Shown here: piece by piece, positions 1 to 13,070 of the stretch
Numbering within the stretch: the first letter of the stretch is position 1
How the letters are laid out: every line of letters starts with the position of its first letter
Assembly: GCF_003573695.1 (NCBI RefSeq)
Contig: NC_039367.1
Location: 162,890,542 to 162,954,541 of the forward strand
From: Papaver somniferum
Lineage: Eukaryota; Streptophyta; Magnoliopsida; Ranunculales; Papaveraceae
Length of the DNA: 64,000 bases
Direction: 5' to 3'
Notes under the pieces: generated by a model
What the model was told of the DNA's origin: nothing
The model's database searches: none
Seen by the model: the letters and a program-made list of their open reading frames with translations, nothing else
Made by a program: the position numbers and the translations under genes

Positions 1-2238
1 TGAGTGTATCTCAACACCACTTTCTTTCAAACGATTTGGTTCAACTTTTGAACCATAACCTATTAAAACAAATACGGTGTAAAACACCAATATATATCAA
101 CCTCTCACCTTATACATAGTTCACATTAACTAAGCTTGAAAAGCGTTGTTAATAACATTTGATATCCTTGCAATGCCATGCAAGAATAGCAAATTATATC
201 ATAATCAATATTATGTTCATTTCTTGTCGAGAGTTGATATTCACATTTGTTTTGACTAGGTTTCTAATTATTTCGGTTTTGGGTTCGTATAAAATTCCAT
301 CTCATAAGTTCAAAACTTATATGAGTCACATGTTTATTGTCATACACAATAATTCTCAATATCTTGTTTCCCTAAAATTTATTTTAAGATTGAACAATCA
401 ACTTATTCAGTTTAGAATGTCATTATTTGATCACCGCAATAACTACAAATAGTTCATCAAACATACCTCAATTGCTTTTAAATCTCAATTGGTTATAAAC
501 CATTGTCCATTCTTTGCGCACCAACAAAGAAATCAGAAACCTCATTGATCCTCACATCGATTAATCTCCCACAATTTTTATTTCATTGGAAAAAAAAACT
601 TGCTCAAGTAAGTGAATTTTCACCTGTCACAATCACGTACGTGTGAGCATTTGAAACCCAAAAATAAGAAAGTATATACTTACATAATTACTTGAAAATC
701 AATTAATATAATACTCCAAGTTTCTCTTAATTGTCAAACTAAGATTCAAAGTTATATAGTTATAACATCATATATTTATAACTCTCTATCAAACATTTTA
801 TCAAACATATGTGGTTCACTAGTTTGATTGCTAAAAATAATCTTTCTTTTCATTACCAAAACAAGCGTATGAAGTACTAGAATCAAAACATGATTTTTAA
901 TATAGTTTCTTACATTTCTAATCTCAAGTATCACGTCTACTATTTTGGACAAACATACACAACGATTTGAAATCACTACATCTCTCAAAATAAAAACCCA
1001 TATTGAAAATTTGAAAATGGGTTTAAAAATAAGTTCGTGATCTACAAGTTTCGTGTAGACAAGGATTCCAATTTTCTACACAAAGATTAGGAAAAGCGGA
1101 TTTAATAAGGATTAATTTTCTGCCCGTCAGAATTTTTCAGATACGTTATGTAGTTTTCTAAAATACTTTTAAAATACTTTCCAGACTCCAAAAATTCTGA
1201 AATTTCACATGGATGATTCTCTGATGTCTAATACACCCGGTTAAAATTTCAAGACCCAATTGAATTTTGTGTAGGAGATAAAAATAAGACTCTACAGCAT
1301 GTTAAAAACATTCGTCTAACATCAACAATATTTGTTTATGTCAACTGTTCACAAAGAAAAAATATTTAACCATGTTATTCCTAGTCCATCAATATTAGAC
1401 ACAAAATTAACTTTAGGTATTAGGTTACCTAAAATCTCAAGCATCATGTTCAATCGTTAAAGAAAAAATATTCTGGTGCAATTTTATCAAACAAAATAAA
1501 ACAATGATACTTATCGCGTTTGAGCAATTGTTTTCTTTTGGTATCCATGGCAGAATAAATCGTCTTAAAATTGTTGGAACAATTGCTGAATTATGGCTGC
1601 AAAACAATCACAAAAACAAACAAAACATTTTTATGGCTGAGTCGTGGACTAGGTCGCTTTCTTTAATGGCCCAAGATTGTGCAAGCAGTTCTTCAATGGC
1701 GCGTCGTCTCCAGGATAAAACAGCCGAGATCAATCTCTTACACAATCACTCTTGCACGGTGAGAGGATGTGAAACTTCTACACTTCATTCTTGCTCAGAA
1801 ACTCATTTAGAAAAATAAGAGATGTTCACACACTTATTTTTCTTTCTCTAAAATTCATTTCTTTTGTAAACTCAAGTCATAAAAAAAGGAACAACTCTCT
1901 CACTAAAAAAAAGATTTCAACAACTCTCCAAGTTCTTTTTAACACCAAAACATAAAAGAAAAATCTCTCTCTAATTATTTTTCCAACCAAAAATCTGATT
2001 TATAGTCAAGAGTTTCAAAATAATTAAATGTTCATGAAAATGTTATTATGGTTGAGTTAACACCATTAAAAACCACAAAATGAAACTGTCAAAGTTATAA
2101 TGGTGTAGTTAACACCATTAAAACTAAAAATATGAAACGGTCAAATTAATTGAAACAAAAATTAATTTCTTTCAATTAAGGCTATAAAAAACATATTGAT
2201 TGGGAATAAATTTATGTTTTGAAAATATATTCCCAACA
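1..2238 (-). mobile_element. 3' LTR (window-truncated) of a minus-strand copia-type element
   Basis: This segment repeats almost exactly at 4649-6889. It ends at the motif TTCCCAACA, which on the minus strand is an LTR start (TGTTGGGAA). It is abutted by a minus-strand polypurine tract (AAGTGGGAGAT) at 2239-2249, the usual copia arrangement. The element therefore runs right to left and this is its 3' LTR; its outer end lies left of the window, so total length and target duplication cannot be seen. By eye the two copies differ at roughly twenty positions over 2.2 kb, so the insertion is young. The small ORFs inside (for example 1504-1818) recur in both LTRs and are not genes. Confidence 0.85.
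771..780 (-). promoter_or_regulatory. TATA box inside the 3' LTR
   Basis: The minus strand reads TATAAATATA here, about 1.46 kb inside the U3 side of the LTR. The same motif is at the matching place in the other LTR. This fits the retroelement promoter on the strand inferred from the polypurine tract. It is inferred from the motif alone. Confidence 0.45.
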
Positions 2239-2255
2239 ATCTCCCACTTATATTT
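2239..2255 (-). other. Polypurine tract next to 3' LTR
   Basis: The minus strand reads AAATATAAGTGGGAGAT immediately before the LTR start TGTTGGGAA. AAGTGGGAGATTGTTGG is the common junction of plant Ty1/copia elements and sets the orientation of the whole element. Confidence 0.8.
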
Positions 2256-4648
2256 TTAAAGCATTGAGCAAGAACGTACAGAGTTGTACATAAGCAAAGG
2301 TTTCTCGCGATTTGAACCTTTACGTAGTGTTAATAGGCTCTCTTAAAATCTGACCATAGAGTGAACATAAGTCTTGAACTCTAGGAGCTAAAAAGATTAC
2401 TCAACACACACGACTATACTAGTGTAAATTCTAAAGCCAGCACATTACGGCCATGCGCTTGTATCCCAGTTTAATGAGTGATCTAGAGAACTGCCCATAT
2501 TCTCATAAAAAGAGGCCACACTTTCACATTATAGGTGAGTCTATCAAGAGTACTCCTGAATGTACCCCACTCTAAATAGATATATAAACATCATTAAGAC
2601 TTTAAAATTTTAAAATTAAAATTAAACTCAACCTTTACTCGTTTCAGGATATCATGTCGTCGGATGAATTCTTCAAAAGTATGATTCTCGCATCTCCATA
2701 TCATCCATGACTTCGTCTAGTCCCTTTGAACCTATTTCTAGGTTGGGTATCAATCCTTTCGTCAAAGGACAATTGGAAACTATTTTCAGACATTATATAA
2801 TCCATTCTCATATATCAACTCTTATAGTTTGTCGTTACATGCATTCTCAATTCTTACAATACCCGCGTACTATCACATTGGAATAATATGTTTCCCTATA
2901 TTTTAGAAGATCGAATCGCTCCATCCCTTAAAGGATTCAACTGAAAGGATGTCCAATCAGCTTCGCAATATCTTTAAAGGATTGCGGTAACCATTTAGAT
3001 AGGGTATTTTTAGTTATAAGGGTGTTTGAAACACCTCATAACCTTCTCACAATTTTACCAATTTTCCATACTAGGATTGGTAAATCCGAATATAACACCC
3101 CCACTACAAAAGTAATATATTAAACCCCCACTACACAAAAAATACATATATATAGTCAATCACGTAGCAAAGAAACATACTGAGCTACCATACTCATGTC
3201 TAGTGCTATCAAACACAATCTCAAAAGCATTAGCACTAAACCAAATGAGTGAAAACTTATTTACAATCATGCCTATATATTTATCTCTATTTAAGATTCT
3301 ATTTTCATTGAATAAAATAGATCCAAAGAAAGAGAAAATTCATTTGAAAAACATATACCATCTTCACTCAAGTCTTTCATGTCAAATAGTAAACTAAGCA
3401 TGTTCTCAATTTCATTTTCATCCTATAAGTTAGAATAAAAATTCAACAAATCACTTATGCACACAAAACAAAGAGTATTGTGCATTTCACATTCATCAAT
3501 TCTGAAATCATTCAAACTAATCAAGTAAACAATTTTTTTTTTCTTTTAATTGCTTCAAAGTTGTTTCAGAATATATATATGATGACTTATCTAACTTTGC
3601 ATTATGTTCTTGTAGAAACTAAAAGTTTTTCATGTTTGGTCTACGTAGATTCTCATCTTTAACATACACGAAAGTATATATTCTACTTATGACTATAACA
3701 AAACAAGCATGTAAGTTATTTGACGACATGAATGTAAGAGTCAACAATTTTCTATTTGCTTTTCTAAAAACAATAGGCTCATAAAAACTTTTTGCCAAAG
3801 ATTTAATAGTTTGAAGAGCAAAGTTACTCATTATTAGAAGTTCTCTTTCAAATTATAAGCAACAAAATATTCATGACTAAAATTTAGTCCCACTATATAT
3901 GCTTTCTAGATTTATTCTTAGTGAATTACTTGTTACCTTCATTTTTCTAGTTCCTCTGATTTAAATCAAAGTTGGTAAATCATAGGGTATGGAACCCCCA
4001 CTATTTTTTGACTCAAAGAAGAATTTCAAAACAGTATCCAAAGACTCCAAAAAATGTTAAAAACTAATGAACCAATGATCTAGACCCAAAACGTTTTACA
4101 CAATATAGAGAATAAAAATTCAAACAATTTTCATGATAATAACATTTTCTAATTCACTATTCAATAGATCGTATTTGATATCAAAAAAAGTTACTCTAAG
4201 CATGTTTATAAAATTCTCAAATATTTTATTTCATCCGAAAAATATTGCAAGTTGCGTAAGATTTCAAAGTGTACATGCTTTTATGAGTTAGGTAAGATTA
4301 CATACATGTTACTCAAAACTCACCAAGTTTATAAGAAACTATAACATGCTCTCATTCGTTACTAACTCATTCATTTCATAAAAGCATGACAAAATCTCAT
4401 ATATCTAATATTCAAAATTCAATTCATGTTATGATAAAGTTGTATATTATATTCAAACATTTTATCCATAACATATTATTTGTAGTAGCGCAATGATCAA
4501 ATTCAACAAATTCTAATCTCAATATTGTTTATAACAAGATACACGAAAACTAGATTCTCGCTCATTTCGAAAGTATGAACATCATTAACAAGATTGTTGT
4601 ACCCAAAGTAAACTTGAGATCGTACCAATTACGAAAATCCTAGTGATG
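2239..4648 (-). mobile_element. Non-coding interior of the copia-type element
   Basis: About 2.4 kb lie between the two LTR copies. No gag, protease, integrase or reverse transcriptase is visible; the longest minus frame is only 70 codons. I also found no initiator-Met primer site beside the 5' LTR, so the exact 5' LTR/interior border is uncertain and the LTR may extend left of 4649. The structure is that of a non-autonomous (LARD-like) derivative that would need enzymes from a related element. Confidence 0.6.
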
Positions 4649-6889
4649 TGAGTGTATCTCAACACCACTTTCTTTCAAACGATTTGGTTCAACTTTTGAA
4701 CCATAACCTATTAAAACAAATACGGTGTAAAACACCAATATATATCAACCTCTCACCTTATACATAGTTCACATTAACTAAGCTTGAAAAGCGTTGTTAA
4801 TAACATTTGATATCCTTGCAATGCCATGCAAGAATAGCAAATTATATCATAATCAATATTATGTTCATTTCTTGTCGAGAGTTGATATTCACATTTGTTT
4901 TGACTAGGTTTCTAATTATTTCGGTTTTGGGTTCGTATAAAATTCCATCTCATAAGTTCAAAACTTATATGAGTCACATGTTTATTGTCATACACAATAA
5001 TTCTAAATATCTTGTTTCCCTAAAATTTATTCTAAGATTGAACAATCAACTTATTCAGTTTAGAATGTCATTATTTGATCACCGCAATAACTACAAATAG
5101 TTCATCAAACATACCTCAATTGCTTTTAAATCTCAATTGGTTATAAACCATTGTCCATTCTTTGCGCACCAACAAAGAAATCAGAAACCTCATTGATCCT
5201 CACATCGATTAATCTCCCACAATTTTTATTTCATTGGAAATAAAAAACTTGCTCAAGTAAGTGAATTTTCACCTGTCACAATCACGTACGTGTGAGCATT
5301 TGAAACCCAAAAATAAGAAAGTATATACTTACATAATTACTTGAAAATCAATTAATATAATACTCCAAGTTTCTCTTAATTGTCAAACTAAGATTCAAAG
5401 TTATATAGTTATAACATCATATATTTATAACTCTCTATCAAACATTTTATCAAACATATGTGGTTCACTAGTTTGATTGCTAAAAATAATCTTTCTTTTC
5501 ATTACCAAAACAAGCGTATGAAGTACTAGAATCAAAACATGATTTTTAATATAGTTTCTTACATTTCTAATCTCAAGTATCACGTCTACTATTTTGGACA
5601 AACATACACAACGATTTGAAATCACTACATCTCTCAAAATAAAAACCCAAATTGAAAATTTGAAAATGGGTTTAAAAATAAGTTCCTGATCTACAAGTTT
5701 CGTGTAATACAAGGATTCCAATTTTCTACACAAAGATTAGGAAAAGCGGATTTAATAAGGATTAATTTTCTGCCCGTCAGAATTTTTCAGATACGTTATG
5801 TAGTTTTCTAAAATACTTTTAAAATACTTTCCAGACTCCAAAAATTCTGAAATTTCACAAGGATGATTCTCATGATGTCTAATACCCCCGGTTAAAATTT
5901 CAAGACCCAATTGAATTTTGTGTAGGAGATAAAAATAAGACTCTACAGCATGTTAAAAACATTCGTCTAACATCAACAATATTTGTCTATGTCAACTGTT
6001 CACAAAGAAAAAATATTTAACCATGTTATTCCTAGTCCATCAATATTAGACACAAAATTAACTTTAGGTATTAGGTTACCTAAAATCTCAAGCATCATGT
6101 TCAATCGTTAAAGAAAAAATATTCTGGTGCAATTTTATCAAACAAAATAAAACAATGATACTTATCGCGTTTGAGGAATTGTTTTCTTTTGGTATCCATG
6201 GCAGAATAAATCGTCTTAAAATTGTTGGAACAATTGCTGAATTATGGCTGCAAAACAATCACAAAAAACAAACAAAACATTCTTATGGCTGAGTCGTGGA
6301 CTAGGTCGCTTTCTTTAATGGCCCAAGATTGTGCAAGCAGTTCTTCAATGGCGCGTCGTCTCCAGGATAAAACAGCCGAGATCAATCTCTTACACAATCA
6401 CTCTTGCACGGTGAGAGGATGTGAAACTTCTACACTTCATTCTTGCTCAGAAACTCATTTAGAAAAATAAGAGATGTTCACACACTTATTTTTCTTTCTC
6501 TAAAATTCATTTCTTTTGTAAACTCAAGTCATAAAAAAAGGAACAACTCTCTCACTAAAAAAAAGATTTCAACAACTCTCCAAGTTCTTTTTAACACCAA
6601 AACATAAAAGAAAAATCTCTCTCTAATTATTTTTCCAACCAAAAATCTGATTTATAATCAAGAGTTTCAAAATAATTAAATGTTCATGAAAATGTTATTA
6701 TGGTTGAGTTAACACCATTAAAAACCACAAACTGAAACTGTCAAAGTTATAATGGTGTAGTTAACACCATTAAAACTAAAAATATGAAACGGTCAAATTA
6801 ATTGAAGCAAAAATTAATTTCATTCAATAAAGGCTATAAAAAACATATTGATTGGAATAAATTTATCTTTTGAAAATATATTCCCAACA
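4649..6889 (-). mobile_element. 5' LTR of the minus-strand copia-type element
   Basis: Second copy of the 1-2238 repeat, with three net extra bases. Its right edge TTCCCAACA at 6881-6889 is the LTR start on the minus strand. Sequence to the right (6890 on) is unrelated and of different composition, so this is the outer end of the element. The far target duplication lies outside the window. Confidence 0.85.
5420..5429 (-). promoter_or_regulatory. TATA box inside the 5' LTR
   Basis: The minus strand reads TATAAATATA, equivalent to 771-780 in the other LTR. In the 5' LTR this would drive the genomic transcript toward lower coordinates. Inferred from the motif and position only. Confidence 0.45.
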
Positions 6890-7765
6890 TCTCCTAATGG
6901 CTTCGCTGTGGTTTGCTGGCAAACTTCTCTTTGTGGTGCACATTTACGATTGTACACAACAAGTTGACATCCTTCCTAACCATGCAATTGGTTTCCCCCA
7001 TCCGGCTTCCCATTAGGCACCACAAAATGCAGAAAAATAAAACCGCAAAGATTATATAAAAAACTAGATCATGATTTTAGTAAACCGTCGAGGCCCACAA
7101 GTATATAACAATCCAATATCCAATATCCAAAGTCCGTTTTCCAGTAGCAAGTACCAGGTTGGGCGGAGATAATCTCTCATAAAGGTCTTATCTCCAAGAT
7201 ATGGTTAAGTTTCTACACCGTCTCATCTGCCTGGGAAACCTGTCGGAGACAGTAGTAAGTCCTTGGCACCTTCCGTGCCGCGGGTGGAACAGGGGTCGGT
7301 CACACCATTTTAGTAAGGTTTACGCGTTCGCGACCGTTAAAGTAGCATGCCCACTTTATCCCTGCCCAGAGCAAGCAGGGCTACAGGGAGGAGTCCCCCT
7401 TTCACGATCCTGCTTCCTTGCATAACCACATGAGAGAGTCCCTCCTTTCACATATGCTAGGATGGTTTCACATGTTCACTATTGTAAGGGAAAATAGTCG
7501 ATAACTTTTCGACAGCTAAGCAGAGAGGACCAAACTATTCTTTCTCTCGGATAACCGAGGAGAAGGCTGAAGAGGTATTCGGACTAGTTGTCGCCGCGTG
7601 AAACAGAGGCCAACCAGCACTGAAGACCAAACACCACTCATACGCCAACACGTATTGTCCCATTAGGAACGACCTTCTTACGAAGAACTAGCAACTCATG
7701 TCAGTGATGACAAGAGAAGCACGCGCTTCTGGGACAAATCGATCCCAATGGACACGTTGTGCGTG
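6890..7765. other. Organelle-DNA-like island (candidate NUMT)
   Basis: This stretch is clearly richer in G+C than both sides and lacks the poly-A/T runs of the surrounding DNA. Phrases such as those at 7270-7400 and 7540-7740 have the even composition typical of plant mitochondrial intergenic or group II intron DNA. No long reading frame fits, and I could not find an intron domain V. The call rests on composition and general resemblance, not on an identified mitochondrial gene. The copia-type LTR at 6889 cuts its left side. Confidence 0.4.
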
Positions 7766-8396
7766 AACTTGAATAATTGTAACTTATGCATGATATCTTT
7801 CAAAATACGTTTTAAAATACTCCAAGATTGGAATATATACTGTGCAAGGTTCTGGAAATGTATAGGATTTCATCTGTAATGGCCTAATTAACTGAGAGAT
7901 CGAATTTGATTGGGATTTTCTTAACCACAAGCAGCAGAACGACAATTTTTATTCCCAATTCATTGACATGAAGTATCAATTGGGTACTTTTCTCCTACCT
8001 AGTCCCCATGGTAACATTTACTTGACCAGATTAGTTTTTCAATTTACTCCAACATCTCAAGACTTTTTTTGTTTGTACGCTGAAGAACTTTGAAACCACC
8101 TCGACTGAGTATAAACATATGTAATTTCCTCTTACAACTGAAATGTTACAAGAGTGCATTTATAATAATAGTAAAAAAATCTATTATATTGCTATTGGTA
8201 GAAGCCACAATGAAGTAATGAAAAGCATGCCCATGCTGGGCTGAACAAGCATGTTTTAACATGAGAGAGACCATTGTAATTTGGACCAGCGCTGCATTGC
8301 ATACTGCGCACATACACAATTCCGAGCTTTGGAAACATCCAAGTCCAACAAACTTTTCCAAAGTTTGGTTTCAAAAATATAATTGTCACGCTAATG
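7765..8396. repeat. Family A host repeat, copy 1 (5' part)
   Basis: This sequence recurs, diverged, at 17340-18110 and 42470-42950 plus 59246-59440. Shared landmarks include the CTCCAACATCTCAAGACT phrase near 8048 and the ACATGAGAGAGACC phrase near 8258. No coding potential is evident. It is interrupted at 8396/8397 by the Tat-like element; the paralogues at 18100-18150 and 59425-59465 run straight through the equivalent point and serve as empty sites. Confidence 0.75.
8102..8396. repeat. Host flank duplicated again at 16201-16495
   Basis: These 295 bases of family A flank reappear at 16201-16495 with a single visible mismatch, and the match continues about 100 bases into the LTR. The copy lies inside what should be the 3' interior of the gypsy element. 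See the finding on ectopic duplication. Confidence 0.85.
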
Positions 8397-8867
8397 TTGT
8401 AGAATCAGAATCTCGCAATGACAATGTTTTAGCGAAATTATCAATGACACAGCACAACAGCGTCGCAGAACAATTTCAGAAATGATAAAATAAATGACGT
8501 CAGCTAAGATCACGAGAAAAATATGATAGTCCTGCGAAAATTAGAGAGTTTGTGAAATTAACATTTGTAAGGTTGCGAGAATGTCGCAGACCATACCCGA
8601 AAATAAAGGACAGAATAGCTGTCATCCATTATGTATTTCCTTATAAATAGTCGTTCGAGTTGTAAAGAAGAGAGAGATCTTTTTTGAGTAAGAAACAAGT
8701 AAATAGGAGAGAGAAAGTCTAGAGAAGGGACTATTCTAAATTTCTTTATCTTTTCTTGTCAGAACCTTCAAAGATTGATCAATACAATTAAGAGTGTAAA
8801 CCTAAAAATGAGTTGATTAATAATTATTTCATATGAGGGGTGTAGTGTAGGATTTCCTGCAACTACA
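8397..8867 (+). mobile_element. 5' LTR of the Tat-like Ty3/gypsy element
   Basis: A 471-base LTR matching 16496-16954. It begins TTGTAGAATC and ends AACTACA. It is followed by TAA and a primer-site-like TGGCGCTAGAAACGGGG at 8871. The flanking AATG (8393-8396) recurs after the other LTR (16955-16958), a short target duplication. Family A paralogues confirm that the uninterrupted host sequence reads CTAATGCAATGCAG. Confidence 0.85.
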
Positions 8868-8870
8868 TAA

Positions 8871-8888
8871 TGGCGCTAGAAACGGGGA
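8871..8888 (+). other. Primer binding site
   Basis: TGGCGCTAGAAACGGGG starts three bases after the 5' LTR, the position and TGGCGC start expected for Tat-type gypsy elements. The priming tRNA is not identified. Confidence 0.6.
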
Positions 8889-9003
8889 GGTGTTGAAGAT
8901 TATTATAAAAAAAGCTGATGATTGATATTGAGATTTGTGAAAATTTATAGTGATTGATTAAGAAGTTTCCATAATTTCTTGCAATATTGTTAACATTGAA
9001 GAA

Positions 9004-12000
9004 ATGGCTAGAAGAAGATATACATCCGAGCAACCGACTACTGTTAGAAGAAGCAAAAGAATTGCTGGAAGAGAAAGAAGTGAAATGGGAGAATCTACTA
9101 GAATGTGAAGTAATAGAGAAAATCAAATTCAACCACCAATTCAACAAACACTAGTTCAAGGGAGGGATACAGATTATGATAGGGTGAGCATACACACTTG
9201 GCAATCAAATTCGGCAGAAGAAGTAGAAGAAGAGCAACAAAACAGAAATTATAGACAGGAAGAGAGAAATCAAGAAGCATATAAAGGAATAATTCATGGA
9301 GATGAGGAAATTGGAGCATTAGAAACGTTGAGACGAAGAATACATGAAGAAAGAAGAGCTGAGGCAGAAGAACGTGCAAATTTAACAAGGCAAAATCACG
9401 AATTAAGGATGGAGAATATAAGATTACAAAATAGAAGATCGAGAAGTATTACAAAATCATATTCAAGATCGACTATAAGAGAAATTAGGCGAAACTCACC
9501 CACAATCAATGCTGGAAACAATATTCAAGAAGAAATATCAAATCCTAATGAAGAATATCGCGAAAATAGAGAAAGAACTGATGATCGTTACGTTCCACAA
9601 AATGAAACTTTTGATGATGGGCAAAATGGTGGAAATCAAGAGAACGGACAACATTTGGGACGAAATGACCAAGATGGCGAAGGAAATCGAGAGGAAGGAA
9701 GAAGAATTTTACATGTGAGAGAAACTCAAAGAAATCAACAGACAATTGAAGAAGAAATTGAAAGACTTTATGCTGAACAAGCACGTTTAATCTGCGAACA
9801 AGAGATTCAGGAGACAATTCGCCAGAATAATCACGACAATCAAGAAAGAAGGCATTCACAAAACCGGAATAACGGTAATCTCAATGAGGAGTATGAGAGA
9901 GTAAAGAGGATGGCTGAAAAACAGCTAATTGAATTGATAAGAAATGAACAAAATCATGAAGGGAAAAATGAAAGGCATCATCATTTGTGAATTCAAGATA
10001 GAGATGAAGAAGAGAATCGCAGAAGAAAACGAGATGAGGATAATGAAGAAGAAATGCAAAATTTCGCGAGAGAAGATAGACATGAACGCAGAAGAAGAGA
10101 GGCAAAATTAAAGAGACCAATGGATCAAGATTCAGGTGTAAATAAACAAATATTGAAAGAACTAGAAGAAATGAGAGGAATGCTAAATAATAGAGGAGAA
10201 GTAGGTAGAAGACAATTGGATGAAGCAATAGAATAAGCTGCGAAAACTCCATTTACAAGGGAAGTACAATTAGGAGGAATACCACCGAAATGCAATTTTC
10301 CCGCATTAACCAGCATTTTTGATGGAACAACTTGTGCAATTCAACACATTAAAGCCTATGCGAGGTGCATGTTACAATGGGAAAATCATAATGCCGTATT
10401 GTGCAAATATTTCGCATCCAGCTTAACAGGAGAGGCGTTAAAATGGTTTGAAGGTCTACCAAAGAACACAATAACCTCCTTCAATCATTTGCAGACTACA
10501 TTCTTGGGGGCATATATAAGTAATAATTCCTCGCGACCTGGTATAGAAGATGTGTTTGGATTAAAACAAAGGATTGGCGAAAGTTTGAAACACCTGACTA
10601 AAAGATGGAGAACTATGTGTAGCGAAATGGATGGCCATGTAGATGAGAGATATCTTATATTATCATTTATCAATGCTATGTTTGCAACAAACCTATTGTA
10701 TGTCCAAATTTTCAGAATCAAGAATACGATCACAATGACTGAATTGCAAGAACTTCAAGAAAAATACATTGCTCTATAGGAAAGGCAAAATGAAATGGAA
10801 TCATATCCAGTTGCGAACACCAGCTCACAAACAGCGAATGCAAGCTTATTACCCAAGCTAATAAACACAGTGGCGAATACTTCGCAAGTACAACAAGAGA
10901 AGGTGACAAGTAACAATCAACAGAAACTGGTAGCTATTAGAAGCCGAGATCAAGAAGAGTATGAAAGAGAAAGAAATTTCTACAATCTTGGAGGAAATAA
11001 CAAGATTCAAAGACTCGATCAACCGCAAGAAACTTATGGAGGTCAAAGACAAAACTATAATAGAGGACATGGAGGTCACAAGGTAGTATGGGAAGAAATC
11101 AAGATGCCACCTCTAAATGCAAGTGTAGAGAAGATATGGGAAGCTATAATCTTGATGGAGAATATACCAACACCATGGAACATGGGAACGGAACCACCTC
11201 CAAACCACATAAGTCATGAGTTTTGTTCTTATCATCATTTTCATGGACATACCACAAATGATTGCAGAAATGTAAAAAGAATTATTTTGAGAATGATAGA
11301 TCAAGGAAAACTAAACGACTTTCTGGTAGGGCATCCACAATCTCAACTACTTCCACCACCACTAGAACATCACAAAATGAATACGATGAAAAAGAAAGAA
11401 ACATTCTTCATAGAAGTTGGTGCAAAAGACAAAAATCTATTCTGTCACTCGATCGTTCATTCATATAAGACAATTGAATATTTTCATGATAATGTTTTGA
11501 GTAGAGTGTTCGCAAGAGATAATGATGGAAGAAAAATTATGAATATTGCGAAAATCTCGTCACTAGAGGAATGGTAGAAACAGATCATTTCTTTTACCGC
11601 ACAAGAAATTCCCGAAGGAGAAGAGGTGCATGACAATCCATTGGTAGTAAAATTAGAAATTAATCCAAAACCGAAAGAAGATGAGGATGATGAAGCTGAA
11701 GATTCATGGGCAATCAATAGAATTCTAATCGATACTGGAAGCTCTGTGAACATCTTATTTTATCATACTTATAAAACCATGGGTGGAAGAGATGATGATC
11801 TTATACCATCAACATATAAGATATATGGTTTTAATGGTACTGCTAACAAGCCTAAAGGGGAGGTTACTATGCGAATTCCATTGAAGGGAATATCTTCTGA
11901 AATCTTATTCTGTGTCGTTGATGTAGAATCACCCTACAATGCGTTAATTGGTCGACCTTGGCTACATGGGATTCTAGGTGTAGCTTCAACTTTCCACCAG

Positions 12001-12207
12001 TGCATCAAATTCCCTCACCCCATGGTGTAGGAATCAAAGGGAGATTGGGTTGAAGGAAAGAGGTGTTACGAAACTGAGATAGAATCTTGCGAAGGAAGAG
12101 CAAACAAGAAGGAAAACTGGCGACACAAAATCAAAGATACACAAAGAAGTGAGAGGTTGATGGTGGATACAATCGAAAGGAAAGGAGAAGAGATGTTGCG
12201 AAACTAA
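9004..12207 (+). pseudogene. Decayed gag-protease frame of the Tat-like element
   Basis: One frame runs from ATG 9004 to TAA 12205-12207 (about 1,067 codons). It is broken by in-frame stops at 9106, 9988, 10234, 10777, 11575 and 12028 but has no frameshift. The order is a charged Arg/Glu-rich N-terminal region; a retrotransposon gag domain at about 10280-10780 (FEGLPKNTITSF, LTKRWRTMCSEMDG); a zinc-knuckle-like CSYHHFHGHTTNDC near 11226; and an aspartic protease with catalytic LIDTGSSVNI near 11733, followed by ALIGRPWLHGI near 11943. Reverse transcriptase, RNase H and integrase, which should follow, are absent. It would have made virus-like particles and processed the polyprotein. The six stops all look like C-to-T changes of CGA, CAA or CAG codons. 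Confidence 0.85.
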
Positions 12208-13070
12208 TGCTAGCTCAGAATAAAAATAATGAACATACCACTACTAAGGAAGCAGTACAGAAAATAATAAAGAAGCAGAGGATGCAAAGGTAATAAAAAC
12301 AAGAAATGTATGAATGATTAAGTTGTTGCGATACTCTCGCAATAAGCAAAATTCTCAAAAATACATTTGATTGAATGGCAAAATTGAGATTGCGAAATTC
12401 AGATACAATATGATGATTTGCGAGACTCTCGCAGAGATAATGAATTTTACAGAAAGTAATCAGAGAAAATGAAAAAGAGAAAAGAGAACCTTTATGGCGT
12501 ACACCCTAGTTCGCGAATAATTTCGCAAGAGGCAAATGTAAGACCTAAAGTACGTCATATAAGGGGGTACCTGTTGCATGGCTCAGGGAAAGGCTACACC
12601 GCCACCGGAACCTGAGTCATGGAGATTTGGGGTCAATGAAGCCCATCCGGGAGAGCACCTTGGATTCTCAGCTTAAGCATATGACTTAGGTTGAGCGACT
12701 AAGGTAAAAGGACTCTCCCAAGGAGTGCAGATCTGATCAAGGCGCCGAGGTACACAGTTAAGTCAAGAGTTCCATAGATGTTTGAAGCGTACTTTGCCAT
12801 TATTGACAAGTCTTGGCTTATACTGCACTCAGCCTGAAGAAAACCCCACTTAGGGTGCAGTCTCGTAACCATAATCGCTATAGGTAAAAGGGATAAGAGG
12901 CTGCGAAAACAACTGGTTGTTGTTAAGACTGGATTGGAGGAGCTAACCTTGTAAGGCATAAGTACACCTCCTTGAAAGTAACTTGATTGAAAGGAGATGA
13001 ATAGTGAGAGAAGGGGGGAGATAAGGGCGGCACCCTCCATTAGGGAGCTGATAAGTGTCTTAAGACGCAA
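12208..13070. mobile_element. Non-coding spacer of the Tat-like element; pol missing
   Basis: After the protease there is no polymerase region. Instead there is a non-coding stretch, GC-richer around 12560-12790, of the kind that normally lies downstream of pol in Tat elements. The reverse transcriptase-RNase H-integrase block was therefore lost by internal deletion at about 12.2 kb. I see no gene here. Confidence 0.6.

Noticed and set aside
1504..1818. 104-codon frame, repeated in shorter form at 6222-6470
   Set aside because: It lies in both LTR copies on the strand opposite to the element's transcription and loses its start in one copy; no protein family.
4300..4648. Search for a Met-tRNA primer site next to the first element's 5' LTR
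   Set aside because: No complement of TGGTATCAGAGC was found, so the LTR/interior border was left open.
9509..9859. Alternative frames on both strands of the gag region
   Set aside because: Shadows of the gag frame, which continues in one register from 9004 to 12207.
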